From the NCBI RefSeq assembly GCF_047675955.1, contig NC_132909.1, positions 41,591,931 to 41,655,930 of the forward strand: a DNA stretch of 64,000 bases, written 5' to 3'. Position numbers and translations under genes: made by a program. Under the pieces are notes generated by a model. The model ran no database searches, was not told where the DNA came from, and saw only the letters and a program-made list of their open reading frames with translations. The stretch is from Chlorocebus sabaeus (Eukaryota > Chordata > Mammalia > Primates > Cercopithecidae). Of this stretch, positions 34,435 through 46,145 are shown piece after piece; position 1 is the stretch's first letter, and every line of letters begins with the position of its first letter.

Positions 34435-34729
34435 AGGCCGGGCGTGGTGGCTCACTCCTGTATTCCCAGCACTTTGGGAGGCCAGGGCGGGCAGATCACC
34501 TGAGGTTGGGAGTTCGAGACCAGCCTGACACGGAGAAGCCCCATCTCTACTAAGAATATAAAATTAGCCGGGCGTGGTGGTGCATGCCTGTAATCCCAGC
34601 CACTCCAGAAGGTGAGGCAGGAGGATCACTTGAACGCTGGAGGCAGAGGTTGCTGTGAACCGAGAACACGCCATTGCACTCCAGCGTGGGCAATAAAAGC
34701 GAAACTCCCTCTCAAAATAATAATAAATA
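34435..34729 (+). mobile_element. Alu, full length
   Basis: AAAGTAGGAATCCA is duplicated at 34421-34434 and 34730-34743; GGCCGGGCGTGGTGGCTCAC start and TAA-repeat tail. Confidence 0.95.
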
Positions 34730-34743
34730 AAAGTAGGAATCCA

Positions 34744-36430
34744 GGGACTAGAGCCACCTCTAGTTAATTGCCTGCCCCTTAACTATTGTCACACTTCACA
34801 GGGAACCCATCTGCCCCCTGCACTTTTTACATGTGTCCCAAACAGGGTCTCAAGTCTGCTCCACACCACTCATTCCTCCAGCCTAACTCTGGCTCGCAGT
34901 AAAATACCAAACTTCCCATTTTTTTCTGACGATCCCAAATGCCAGCTTCTCCCTAATTCACATTATTAACTATTTGTCTTTTAGTGTACATTTTTGATAT
35001 CGTAATTTCATTAACCATTTTTTGACAAGGCATTGGATGGCACATTTAAAAAGATTGATTTTCTGTTGTAAATATATCCCATGAGAAAAAAACAAATAAT
35101 AATTCTTTTGATATTCTCCAGGCACAGATTTTATGAGAATGTTTTGGGGTCAAGGTTTTTTTTTTTTGAATCTTCATGGGGCGATGTGTCCTCAGCCACG
35201 CTTTAGTTTTTCCTGGTCCTGGGTTTCAGTACTGTCTGTGAATAAATCAAGATATCAACCATGGCTGTGTCTGCTAGAGTGTCTAATGAATATTAGTTCC
35301 TGGGTCATTTTTTTATCATAGGATAACCTGAGGTATGAAGTGGCTTCTCAAGGGAGCAGGTGGATGCCCAGGGGCTGAGATAAATTCCTGGTGTACTCTT
35401 CCTTTGAAAAGCTAACCCCTCGAGATGTTAAGATTGTCTTCACTCAACTCAGCTTCCATTTTTTGGAGACACTGCTGATCTGCCAATTAGATGCTAATAT
35501 TGAGAGAAAAACAAGTAATTTCTGTTCCTTGAATTCTCTAATATATGTAGAAAAAAATAGTATACAAAAAGTAAAGGAGAAAAAAAAACAAACCTCACCC
35601 CAGAGAGATGGTGCAAGAACTTGCAAAGTAAAATACACTTAGGGTACTCACTGGGGCATAGTGCAGAATATACTGAGAGGGTGGTCATGGAGTATTAAGG
35701 GAGCAGGATGGGGTGGGAGAATCTCTAAAGTGATTGGATGGCCTGACTTGACACATGAGTTAGACACATCATCTGTTTTCTAATCAGCACTGCCCCTCCC
35801 TGGGTTTGTCACCTTGAAAAGATTAATTCACTTATATGGACTTTAGTTTTTTAACTGTAAATTGATTTTTATTATTAGAGATTGAAAGGTGCAAAAATAT
35901 TTACAAAGGGCATACAAGTGGTGGGTTTCAAAAAAAATCGAATCACATATTCCTTTGTTAAAAATTCTCATTTACCTTTTTCTTTTTCAGCGTGAATTAG
36001 GGAATTTTCTCAGGTGTGGTTTTTATGGTTAGGTATTTTCAAACAGACTTCCAAGACTTAGCTTTTAGAATGCTACCAAGGAGAGTAAGGAAAGATCTTC
36101 CATTTTCACTGTAGAAAATGAACACATTTCCACGATAAAATGTGGTAAATAATTGGTGAGTTACATGGATTCATGAAAACATCAGTTCCTCTTCTTGCAC
36201 GGTAAATTTGTAACCGTGAATATTTCTGTTCTTTATCCTGTTGTTTTGATTTCTGAGTTTTATGCTAAATTTTATAAGATGAAACTTGGTACTTCCTAGA
36301 AGTGTTTGCATGTGACTAATTGTTTACTACCTGATTTTTAATGGAAAAACATAATATATTTATTGTTTGAAAGGAATAGATGTTTTTGCTTTTCTTGTTG
36401 AGGTGTGAAATGTAAGCACTGTAAAATTTT
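34744..36430. other. Intron 1 sequence, unassigned
   Basis: No exon-like open frame with splice sites and no recognised repeat in about 1.7 kb. Probably intron of the KZNF gene shared with paralogues; not testable here. Confidence 0.5.
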
Positions 36431-36723
36431 CTTCTTGTTTTTGAGACAGAGTTTTTGCTCTTGTTGCCCAGGCTGGAGCGCAATGGTGCGATCTCTTCTC
36501 GCCGCAACCTCTGCCTCCCGGGTTTAAGTGATTCTCCTGCCTCAGCCTCCTGAGTAGCTGGGATTACAGACATGTGCCACCACGCCTGGCTAAATTTGTA
36601 TTTTAGTACAGACAGGGTTTCCCCATGTTGGTCAGTTTGGTCTTGAACTCTCGACCTCAGTTGATCTGCCCACCTTGGCCTCCCAAAGTGCTGGGATTAC
36701 CCGTGTGAGCCACCGTGCCCGGC
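36431..36723 (-). mobile_element. Alu, full length
   Basis: TTGTTTTTGAGACAGAGTTT start, CCACCGTGCCCGGCC end; AAATTTTCTT on both sides. Confidence 0.93.
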
Positions 36724-37096
36724 CAAATTTTCTTTTCTCATATGAATGTTGTGTTTGAGTAATTTTGCAGGGTTTTTCAAACACTTAGTTTCAAATACCA
36801 AGCGAATGACATGGATATTAAAGCTTGAGCCCAGTGACTCCAAGCTAAGGCTACTGTTGAGCCTGCAGGATGAGGTTATTAAAGGCCCAGTTAGTTCTTT
36901 CTGGGTAGCCTCCCCTGCAGATGTCCCAGCCTGCTCACCCCAGCCGTGGAAGAAGCCTTTATCCTGAGAGAAGCTACAGAACCCTGGGAAGCTGGGGACC
37001 CACAGGCAGATGCAGTTAAGGTTAAGATGGAAGAAAACTGGGGGCATCTTACTGAAGATGAAGTTGTTACTGTTTTGAGGCAGTTTTTAGACTTCG
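36724..37096. other. Unassigned GC-balanced island between two Alus
   Basis: About 370 bases, less AT-rich than the intron, with a plus-strand frame open from 36,946 through the next Alu (begins MEEAFILREATEPWEAGD, then KVKMEENWGHLTEDEVVTVL). I do not recognise it. It could be a processed-pseudogene piece or a chance frame; no upstream start context, splice acceptor or poly-A tail was found. Confidence 0.35.
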
Positions 37097-37396
37097 GCCA
37101 GGCATGGTGGCTCACGCCTGTAATCCCAGCACTTTGTGAGGCCAAGGCAGGCAGATCACAAGGTCAGGAGTTCGAGACCATCCTGGCCAGCAACGGTTAA
37201 ACCCTGTCTCTTCTAAAAATACAAAAAATTAGCTGGGCATGGTGGCACATGCCTGTAATCCCAGCTACTCAAGAGGCTGACTCAGGAGAATCACTTGAAC
37301 CGGGAAGGTGGAGGTTGCAGTGAGCTGAGAGCGCGCCACTGCACTCCAGCCTGGGTGACAGAGCGAGACTCCATCTCAAAAAAAAAAAAAAAAAAT
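37097..37396 (+). mobile_element. Alu, full length
   Basis: GGCCAGGCATGGTGGCTCAC start, poly-A tail of about 18; TAGACTT on both sides. Confidence 0.94.
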
Positions 37397-37775
37397 AGAC
37401 TTTGTAAAATAAAGTTTGATTTATGTAAAAACAATTTGAGTTCCAAATAAGTATTGCAACAGGAATAAGTATAAACTGTAAGATATTTAAGGACTGCAAA
37501 GACAGACAAGGACTTTCCTTCATAGAGAGGAGCTAACAAGGTTAGAAAGATGATGAGAGAATAATGGCAAATGGAGGGTTAAAAAATCAGATTCTAGATC
37601 AGAGAATGTTTTACCCTGAAGTCAGAATGTTCTTAGGAGGGGTATAAAATGGGGTCATATGTTTATTCAGACTGATGGTAGCTCAAAGTTCAGTAGTCTG
37701 TGGGAGGGAAATAAAGTTAAGTAAAATTTGATTAAGAAGTATTTTACTATGACCAGTGAAGACAAATTCAGCTGA
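37397..37775. other. Intron 1 sequence, no feature seen
   Basis: AT-rich, no recognised repeat or gene. Confidence 0.5.
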
Positions 37776-38101
37776 TTTTTTTTCTTTTTTCTTCTTTTTT
37801 TTTTTTCTTTTGTTGTTGTTTTTTTGAGACAGAGTTTTGCTCTCGTTGCCTAGGCTGGAGCGCAGTGGCACAATCTCAGCTCACTTGAACCCCTCCTGGG
37901 TTCAAGTGATTCTCCTGCCTCAGCTTCCCAAGTAGCTGGGTCTGTTGGCGCCTGCCACCACGCCCAGCTAGTTTTTTTATTTTTAGTAGAGATGAGATTT
38001 CACCATATTGGCCAGGCTGGTCTCGAACTTCTGACCTCGTGATCTGCCTGCCTTGGCCTCTCAGAGTGCTAGGATTACAGGTGTGAACCACCGCACCTGA
38101 C
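37776..38101 (-). mobile_element. Alu, full length
   Basis: Long T/C-rich tail, TTGAGACAGAGTTTTGCTCTCG, and CCGCACCTGACC end. Confidence 0.9.
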
Positions 38102-38220
38102 CTCTGCATTAGTTTTCTAAGGATAATGGGTGTCACCTCCATCCATGTTGCTGCAAAGAACATTATCTTGTTCATTTTTATGGCCACACAGTATTCCATG
38201 ATGTACATGTACCATATGTA

Positions 38221-38541
38221 TTTTTTAAATTTTTGTTTTATTTTATTTTTCGTGGAGACAGGGTCTCACTCTTGTCACCTAGGCTGGAGTGCATTGGCAT
38301 GATCTTGGCTCAGTATGGCCTCAACATTCTGAGCTCAAGCAATTCTTCTAACTCAGCCCTTCGGGTAGCTTAGACTGCATGCATACACCACTACACCTGA
38401 CTAGTTTTTCTTTTTGTGTTTTTTGTAGAAATGGGGTTTTCCCATGTTGCCTTAGTTGGTCTCAAACTCCTGAGATCAGGCAATCTGCTTTCCTTGGCTT
38501 CCCAAAGTTTGGGATTACAGGCATGAGCCACCATGACAACT
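38221..38541 (-). mobile_element. Old Alu (AluJ-like)
   Basis: TTTTCGTGGAGACAGGGTCTC, ATGGCCTCAACATTCTGAGC and CCACCATGACAAC end; strongly diverged. Confidence 0.85.
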
Positions 38542-39666
38542 GAACAGTATTTTTTTTATTCAGTCTACCATTGATAAGCATTTAGATTGATTCTGTGTCT
38601 TTACTCTTGTAAATAGTGCTGCAGTGAACATGCATGTGCATGTGTCTTTATGACAGAATAACTTATCTTTCTTTGGGCTTATACCCGTTTATGAGGTTGC
38701 TGGGTCAAATGGTAATTCTGTTTTTAGTTCTGTGAGGAATTAGCCACACTGCTTTTCACAATGGTTGAACTGATTTACACTCCTACCAGCAGTGTATAAT
38801 ATCTTCTTTTCTCCACAACCTTGCCACCATCTGTCATTTTTTGACTTTTTAATAATAGTCATTCTGACTTGTCTGAGATGGTATGTCATTGCAGTTTTTC
38901 TTTGCATTTCTCTAATGATTAGTGATGAATATTTCTTTCATGTGCTTGTTAGTCACATGTAAGTCTTTTGAAAAGCATCTGTTCGTGTTTTTTGCCTACT
39001 TTTTCATAAGATTGTTTGCTTTTTCTTGTAAATTTGTTTACATTCCTTATGGAGTCTAGATATTAGAACTTTTTTAGTAGCATAGTCTGCAAATACCTTT
39101 TATTCTGTAGGTTGTGTGTTTACCCTGTTGATATATATATATTTGATGTGAAGAAGCTCTTTTGTTTAATTAGGTTCCATTTGTCAATTTTTGGTTTTGT
39201 TGCATTTGCTTTTGGTATTGTCCTCATGAAATCTTTGCCAGTTTCTATGTCTAAAATGGCATTTCCTAGGTTATCTTTCAGGGTTTTGTTTTTTTTTTAA
39301 ATAACTTTAAGTTTTACATTGAAGTCTTTAATCCATCTTGAGTTGATTTTTTTATATGGTATAATGAAGGGGTTCCGTTTCAGTCTTCTGCATAGTGCTA
39401 GCTAGTTACCTAGCACCATTTATTAAATAGGGAATTCTTTCCACATTCTTCTTGTCAGCTTTATCAAAGATCTGATGGTTGTAGGTGTGTGCTCTTATGT
39501 CTGGGCTATTTTTTGGCCTTGGTCTATAAGACTGTACTAGTTTATGAATCTGTTTTTGTACTAGTATTGTTTTGGTTACTGTAGCTTAGTATAATTTGAA
39601 GTCAATTAATGTAATGCCGTCAGCTTTTTTCTTTTTGCTTATAATTACTTTGGCTATTCAGGCTCT

Positions 39667-39968
39667 TTTGTTGTTGTTAAATGAGATGGAATTTCGCTCT
39701 TGTTGCCCAGGCTGGAGTGCAATGGCATGATCTTGGCTCAGGGCAACCTCTGCCTCCCAGGTTTAAGCGATTCTCCTGCCTCAGCCTCCTAAGTAGCTGG
39801 GATTACAGGCATGCGTCACTCTGCCCAGCTAATTTTTTTTTGTATTTTTAGTAGAGACAGGGTTTCTCCATGTTGGTCGGGCCAGTCTCGAACTCCTAAC
39901 CTCAGGTGATCTACCCGCCTCGGCCTCCCAAAGTGCTGGAATTACAGGTGTGAGCCACCGCGCCTGGC
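39667..39968 (-). mobile_element. Alu in L1
   Basis: TTGTTGTTGTTAAATGAGATGG start and CCACCGCGCCTGGCC end. Confidence 0.92.
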
Positions 39969-40195
39969 CAATTCCATATAAATTTTAAAATAGTTTTTTT
40001 TTTTTTAAAATTCTGTTAAAAAAATGTTTTTGGTAGTTTGATAGGAACAGCATTAAAACTGTAAATTTCTTTGAGCAGTATGGCCATTTTGATGATATTG
40101 ATCTTTTGTGTCCATGAGCATAAAATAGTTTTCCATTTGTTTGTGTCATCTCTGACTTCTTTAATAAGTATTTTGAAATATTCTCTGACTTCTTT

Positions 40196-40499
40196 TTTTT
40201 TTTTGAGACGGAGTCTGGCTCTGTCGCCCAGGCTGGAGTGCAGTGGACGGATCTCAGCTCACTGCAAGCTCCGCCTCCCGGGTTCAGGCCATTCTCCTAC
40301 CTTAGCCTCCCGAGTAGCTGGGACTACAGGTGCCCGCCACCTCGCCCGGCTAGTTTTTTTTTTTTTTTTTTGTATTTTTTGGTGGAGACGGGGTTTCACC
40401 ATGTTAGCCAGGATAGTCTCGATCTCCTGACCTTGTGATCCGCCCGTCTCAGCCTCCCAAAGTGCTGGGATTACAGGCTTGAGCCACCGCGCCCGGCCC
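40196..40499 (-). mobile_element. AluY, recent, in L1
   Basis: TCTCTGACTTCTTT is duplicated at 40182-40195 and 40500-40513. Carries GGCTTGAGCC and GCTCCGCCTCCCGGG AluY variants; an extra T run lies in the middle linker. Confidence 0.95.
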
Positions 40500-41307
40500 T
40501 CTCTGACTTCTTTAAGAAGTATTTTGTAATTCTTGTTCCAGAAATCTTTTACATCCCTGCTTATTTCTAGATATTTAATTCTTTTTGTAGCAGTTGTGAA
40601 TTGCTTTTTGATTTCATTTTTGGCATGGGCGTTGTTGATGTACAGGAATGCTACTAATTTTTGTACATTTATTTTGTATCCTGAAACTTTGCTGAAGTTG
40701 TTGTTAGTTTAAAGAGCTTTTCAGCCAAGACTATAGGGTTTTCTAGATACAGAATTATGTCATCTGCACACAGAAATAGTTTGATTTTTCTCTCTTCCTG
40801 TTTGGATGCCTTTTATTTCTTTCTCTTGTCCGATCGCTCTGGTCAGGACTTCCAATTCTATGTCGAATAGAAGTGGTGAGAGAAGACATCCTTGTCTTGT
40901 GCCAGTTTTCAAGGAAGAATGCTTCCAGCTTGTGTCCATTCAGTATGTTGGCTGTGGATTTGTCATACATAACTCATTATTTTGAAGTATGTACCTTCAA
41001 TGCCTAGTTTGTTGAGGGTTTTAAACATAAAGGGTGTTAAATTTTATTGAAAGCATTTTCTGCATCTATTGAGATTAACCTTGTGGTTTTCATCTGTAGT
41101 TCTGTTTATGTGATAAATCACATTTATTGATTTATGTATGTTGAACCAACCCTGCATCCCAGGGATAAGGCCTACTTTATGATAGTGAATTGGCTTTTTG
41201 ATGTGCTGCTGGATTTGCTTTGCCAGTATTTTGTTGAGGATTTTCGCATCAATGTTCATCAAAGTTATTAGCTTGAAATTTTCTTATTTTGTTTTGTCTC
41301 TGCCGGA

Positions 41308-41598
41308 TTTTTTTTCCCCCCAAGATGGAGTCTTACTCTGTCTCCCAGGCTGGAGTGCAATGGTGCGATAATGGCTCACTTCAACCTCTGCCTCCCAGGT
41401 TCAAGTAGTTCTCCTGCCTCATCCTCTGAGTAGCTGGGATTAGAGGCACACGCCACCATGCCCGGCTTATTTTTTGTATTTTTAGTAGAGACGGGGTTTC
41501 ACCATGTTGGCCAGGCTGGTTTCGAAATCCTGACCTCATGATCCGCCCGCCTTGGCCTTCCAGAGTGCTGGGATGACAGGCGTGAGCCACCAGCCTGT
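41308..41598 (-). mobile_element. Alu in L1
   Basis: TTTTTTTTTCCCCCCAAGATGG start; TGTCTCTGCC flanks both sides. The 5' end lacks part of the usual GGCC. Confidence 0.9.
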
Positions 41599-42376
41599 CT
41601 CTGCCAGGTTTTGGTATCAGAATAATGCTGTTTTTATGTAACATGCTGGGGAGAAGTCCCTTATCAATTTTTGGTAGTAGTTTTAGAAGGTATAATGCCA
41701 GCCTTTCTTTGTACATCTGGTAGAATTCACCTGTGAATTAGTCTGGTCCTGGGCTTTTTTTATTTTTGGTTGGTAGACTATTTATCACTAATTCAATTTT
41801 GAAGCTTGTTATTGGTCTATTTAGGGATTCTTTGTAGTTGTTCAGTTATGGGAGGATATATTTGTCCAGGAATTTATCCATTTCTTTTAGAAAAGAAGTG
41901 TGTGTGTGTGTGTGTGTATGTATAGAAGTGTTCATAGTAGACTTCAGTAGTTACTTGTATTTTTGTGAGATCAGTGGTAATGTCCCTTTTGTCATTTCTA
42001 ATTGTATTTATTTGGATTTTTTGTCTTCACTAATCTTGCTAGTGGTTTATTTGTCTTGCTAATTTTTTCAAAAACTTTAACTCCTAAATTTCTTGGTTTT
42101 TTTTTTTTTTTTTTTTTGTATGACTTTTCATGTCTAAATCTCTTTCAGTTCTGATATGATTTGGGCTATTTCTTCTGCTAGCTTAGTGGTTGGTTTTCTC
42201 TTGCTTCTCTTATTTTGTTATTTATAATGTTAGGTTGTTAAATTCAGATCTTACTTTGTTTTTGATTTGAGCATTTAGTGGTATAAATTTCCCTCTTAAC
42301 AGTGCCTTAGCTGTGTTGCGGAAACTCTGGTATGTTACATCTTTGCTCTCATTTGTTTCAAAGAACTTCTTAATTT

Positions 42377-42692
42377 TTTTTTCTTCTTTCTTTTTATTTT
42401 TTATTTTTTGAGATGGAGTCTCGCTCTTGTTGCCCAGGCTGGAGTGCAGTGGCGTGCTCTCAGCTCACTGCAACCTCTGCCTCCTGGGTTCAAGCGATTC
42501 TCCTGCCTCAGCCTCCTGAGTAGATGGGATTACAGGCGACTGCCCCCACACCCGGCCAATTTTTGGACTTTTAGTAGAGACAGGGTTTCACCTTGTTGGC
42601 CAGGCTGGTCTCAAACTCCTGACCTCAGGTGATCCGCCCACCTCGACCTCCCAAAGTGCTGGGATTACAGTTGTGAGTCATTGTGCCCAGCC
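42377..42692 (-). mobile_element. Alu in L1
   Basis: AGAACTTCTTAATTT is duplicated at 42362-42376 and 42693-42707. Confidence 0.95.
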
Positions 42693-42719
42693 AGAACTTC
42701 TTAATTTCTACCTTAATTT

Positions 42720-42955
42720 GATCTTGGCTCACTGCAACCTCTGCCTTCTGGGTTCAAGCGATTCTCCTGCCTCAGCCTCCCAAGTAGCTGGGATTACAGG
42801 TGCCCACCACCATGCCCGGCTAATTTTTGTTATTTTTATTAGAGATGGAGTTTCGCCATGTTGGCCAGGCTGGTCTCAAACTCCTGACCTCATGATCCAC
42901 CCGCCTCGGCCTCCCAAAGTACTGGGATTACAGACATGAGCCATCGCACCCAGCC
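42720..42955 (-). mobile_element. Alu, 3' truncated
   Basis: Begins inside the element at GATCTTGGCTCACTGCAACC with no poly-T; ends CATCGCACCCAGCC. It closes the L1 fragment on the right. Confidence 0.9.
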
Positions 42956-43333
42956 TGCTTTTTTCTTAGTAAATATTCTTTGAAGTGCACACAGGATGCC
43001 CAAGGCTACTACTTAGATGCCTATATCCAGTGTCTACTGATACTCAGATGTCCAAGCGTTCAAGAACATGTCAAGAGACTTGGCTGTTGCAAGAGCAAAT
43101 GTAAATTAAAAATAAGAAGCTTTATCATCTTACTTGAAAATAAGAAAGGACATTTTGTTCATCTCTCTCTTTTCTTAAAGCATTTAGATTATATGTAGAT
43201 ATTTTTCTCTGCTTTTTGGAAATATGTGTAAATTATGGTAACAGCTAAATAAACTTTATTTCATTCTTTTTGACTCAGGATTGTCTTTCTCTAGGACCTC
43301 AGAACCATTGCTTTGTTTTTGCTTTGGCAAAGG
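42956..43333. other. Intron 1 sequence, no feature seen
   Basis: No recognised gene or repeat; flank of the BNIP3 retrocopy. Confidence 0.5.
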
Positions 43334-44640
43334 TTTTTTTTTTTTTTTTTTTTTTTTCACTTCTAGTCTTTTAAAGTAGATATAGATTTATTTACATTAA
43401 AGCTCCTTTTAAGAGCACATGAAAGTTGAGCACAAAGGTGGGATTAAATTTAGCAATACATAATAATAAAGATTAAAAGATACAGAGTAAGTTCCTTTGA
43501 AGAAAACTGATTTTTCAAGGTAATTATCTAATATTTGCAATCTGAAGTACTTAAACTGCAAAAAGAAAAACAGTTTAGTGTATAAAAGAACAGTGGAGTC
43601 TGTAGTTGTACTTTGGTTTCTGTTTATTTCACAGCAATTAGCATTGTTATGTATAGTGTTGTAAAGAACTTGCATTCATATACATTAAACGGCATTTCCT
43701 ATAGTAGTATAAATATAAGGACACAATATTTACATTGAATGAATTAGTCATTTTAATTATTGTTTTTTATACTTCAAAATATAAAGTGTTTTAACTGAAT
43801 TATGTTTATGGACAATTTTAAATTATTTATACTTAGATATTTACATCTAGTATCCAAAGAAAATTTACTATAAAATTGTTACGGTAGATTAATATCTAAA
43901 AGCATGATTTTATTGACTGTCATTTGACTAAATGTGAATGCTACTATTTCAGGAAAAGTAAACATGATGGGAGATGTGACCACCTGAAAACAATAATGGC
44001 TCTTAAGTTAGCTATGTTGCAAGCTCTAATATATTTCACTATATAAACAAAGTCAGGTTCCAATTCTTCATCAAAAAGTGCTGGTGGAAATTGTCAGATG
44101 TATTTCAGTATGGATCCCTCATTTAATGGCTAGATGAGAGAAACCTTATAAAATTCTGCTGAGAATATGCCCCCTGTTTTCATAATGCTCATGTTTGTCA
44201 TGCTGAGAGTAGCTGTGTACTTGGGTGTTTAGAGAAATTCCTTTTAGGGGAATATTTTCTGGCGAACTTGATAAATCTTTTATCTAATCTGAGTTTTTTC
44301 TAAAGAAGCATTTAACTTCTTTTTTCTCTCAATGTAATCTTACTCAGATGGAGAGCTGTTTTTCTCTCCATTGCTTTGGGTGTCTATTTCAGAAGCCCGA
44401 TTAGTATCCCATGGTGTGTGTGAATGAGGTGGGCTGTCACAGTAAGAACTCTTGAAGCTGTCACTGTCCAGACTCATGCTGGAAATCCAGCAGTGTTTTT
44501 TCCATGTCACCACTATAAATAGAAACTGAGGCTGAAACACTGCTCCCATTTCCATTATTGTGAAGGTGCAATTCTACCCAGGAGTCCTGCAGGCTCTCCT
44601 CCTCAGCTCAGGCTTCACTCTGATGTGGCACTGGAGTGCT
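43334..44640 (-). pseudogene. BNIP3P: BNIP3 processed pseudogene
   Basis: BNIP3 is a BH3-like mitochondrial outer-membrane mitophagy receptor. Read on the minus strand, the segment at about 44,630-44,071 aligns in order with the BNIP3 coding sequence: GAGGAGAGCCTGCAGGACTC, TCAGTTTCTATTTATAGTGG, then a frame giving SSYCDSPPHSHTP, DTNRASEIDTQS and GEKNSS, and later ATATTCTCAGCAGAATTT and the end at CAGCACTTTTTGA (stop 44071-44073). Introns are absent, a 3' UTR follows (43,358-44,070) and a poly-A tail is present (T run 43334-43357) with AATAAA-type signal at 43387-43392, so it is a retrocopy. The start codon is lost, a frameshift lies near 44,470, a stop follows GEKNSSPSE, and part of the membrane segment is deleted. 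The 5' end is uncertain. Confidence 0.88.
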
Positions 44641-45690
44641 GCTGTGGCATTGGGGTTCACCTAAAATGTGAGCTGCCAGCTGTGAGCCCTGTGCTCTGCC
44701 TCAGTGGTAGATAGGAATCAAGGAAGGACATGAGCCATCAGGAGAGGGCAAGCAGGGTGCTGTAGCCCAGTGCTCAGGGAGTAGAGAGCCATTGCTTTAA
44801 AATCTAAATAACCAAAAGATAGCACAATATTCAACCATTTCTGCAGGAGAGTGAGAGCCTGCCTTCAGCAGACATCTGACTTCAAGTTGCAAAATTACCT
44901 TCTGTCATGAAGATGTAAAAAGTTTTATTTTGTCATTAAATATAACCAATTAGCATACACGGATGGCCTTCCCAATCTCCAGGTGAATTTAGGATGAACT
45001 ATGTGTGATATGGTGCTGGAAATTCCTCTACTTGTGAACTAATTATAGCGGCCATCCTTTTGTCTTTGCAGTCTCTTAAGCAGATTGACTGTAATGCTTG
45101 TCACATTCTGGTTTAATTGTGTAATAAAACAGTTTTTTTCTGTTCTTTCATTGTGGAGTTTCTCTGGGGCTGGATAAAATTTCTTTTTATTTATAGTTCT
45201 GAAACACTGTCTAGAATTAACAGACATAATATACAAATATAAGGTGCCAACAAAGCTTTACTCTAGAGAAACCTTTTCCTCTCAGGCTCTCCCAATCAAC
45301 TCCCAATTGTGCTGCAAAGTGCATGCTGTCCCCTAAATATGCAGGCAGAATTGTGTCTCTGCCTATTTGGTATCTAGAGTCCTCTACAGTTATTTCTAGA
45401 GAGCTACACCAGATTTCTATAAACTTCACAGGGCACCAATCAACCACTTTACCTCTTTCAATGACTCTTGTATCTTCAGATCTGAAACCGATTCGTAGAC
45501 CAGGGGCCTCAGAAACCCAATGAAAGTAACACGTGTGCATTGAGTAGACATGTAGACTTGAGAGTCTCCACTTTCCACTTTATTCTGTTGGTAAAATGCC
45601 CACAAATGTGTAGGTAACACCTTCTGCTACTCCACCCATCCAGGACCTAAATCTGCAGCTCCAAATTCTGAATCTAGGTCTTGAAATTTG
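44641..45690. other. Intron 1 sequence; start may hold BNIP3 5' leader
   Basis: 44,641-44,815 is GC-richer and may be the decayed 5' part of the BNIP3 retrocopy. The rest shows no gene or recognised repeat. Confidence 0.4.
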
Positions 45691-46145
45691 GGAATAAAGG
45701 AAAACTTTTATCTGAGGAATGCAAGTCCTTCGGACTCAGAGAGAGACATTAAAATGAAAACACAATTATGTCTTTCTCCCCTCTTTGAACTTTGTATTTA
45801 TCTACTGAAACTGTTCACTATTGCCATCAGTAGCTATAGTAGTGCCTAACTGAACGCTATAACCCATCCTCTAAACCCTAATGATGTATATCCAATCAAT
45901 AATCAATGCTATTTCTATAAATAAATAATTACCGACAAACAGCTTTGTATCAGCCCACTCTCTGTCCCTCTCTTTTTGCCTTTACAAATCTACTTGTAAG
46001 TGCTGCTAATCAAAGTGTAGATTCCAGGCAACTTGAAAGTGTCCTTCCAAGTTATAATCCTCAAGCTTTGCCCAAATAAATTCTCTACTTATATTCATGT
46101 TGCCTCAGCTTTTTCCTCTTAGGTAGACATATCATTTAGACTGTG
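45691..46145 (+). mobile_element. Possible ERV LTR
   Basis: ATTTCTATAAATAAATAATT (TATA-like) followed about 140 bases later by TTGCCCAAATAAATTCTCTA (AATAAA) and a TTGCCTCAG U5-like end resembles LTR order. Family not recognised; moderate to low confidence. Confidence 0.4.

Larger units (their letters stand above)
38102..42719 (-). mobile_element. Older L1 ORF2 fragment, broken by five Alus
   Basis: Minus-strand L1 text on both sides of each Alu: ORF2 C-terminus at 38,110-38,220 (ATCCATGTTGCTGCAAAGAA), RT region at about 41,044-41,262 (conceptual IHYHKVGLIPGMQGWF), and endonuclease-RT linker near 42,250-42,360. Stops and shifts throughout. More diverged than the L1 at 22-29 kb, so an older subfamily. 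5' UTR and ORF1 are absent. Confidence 0.88.
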
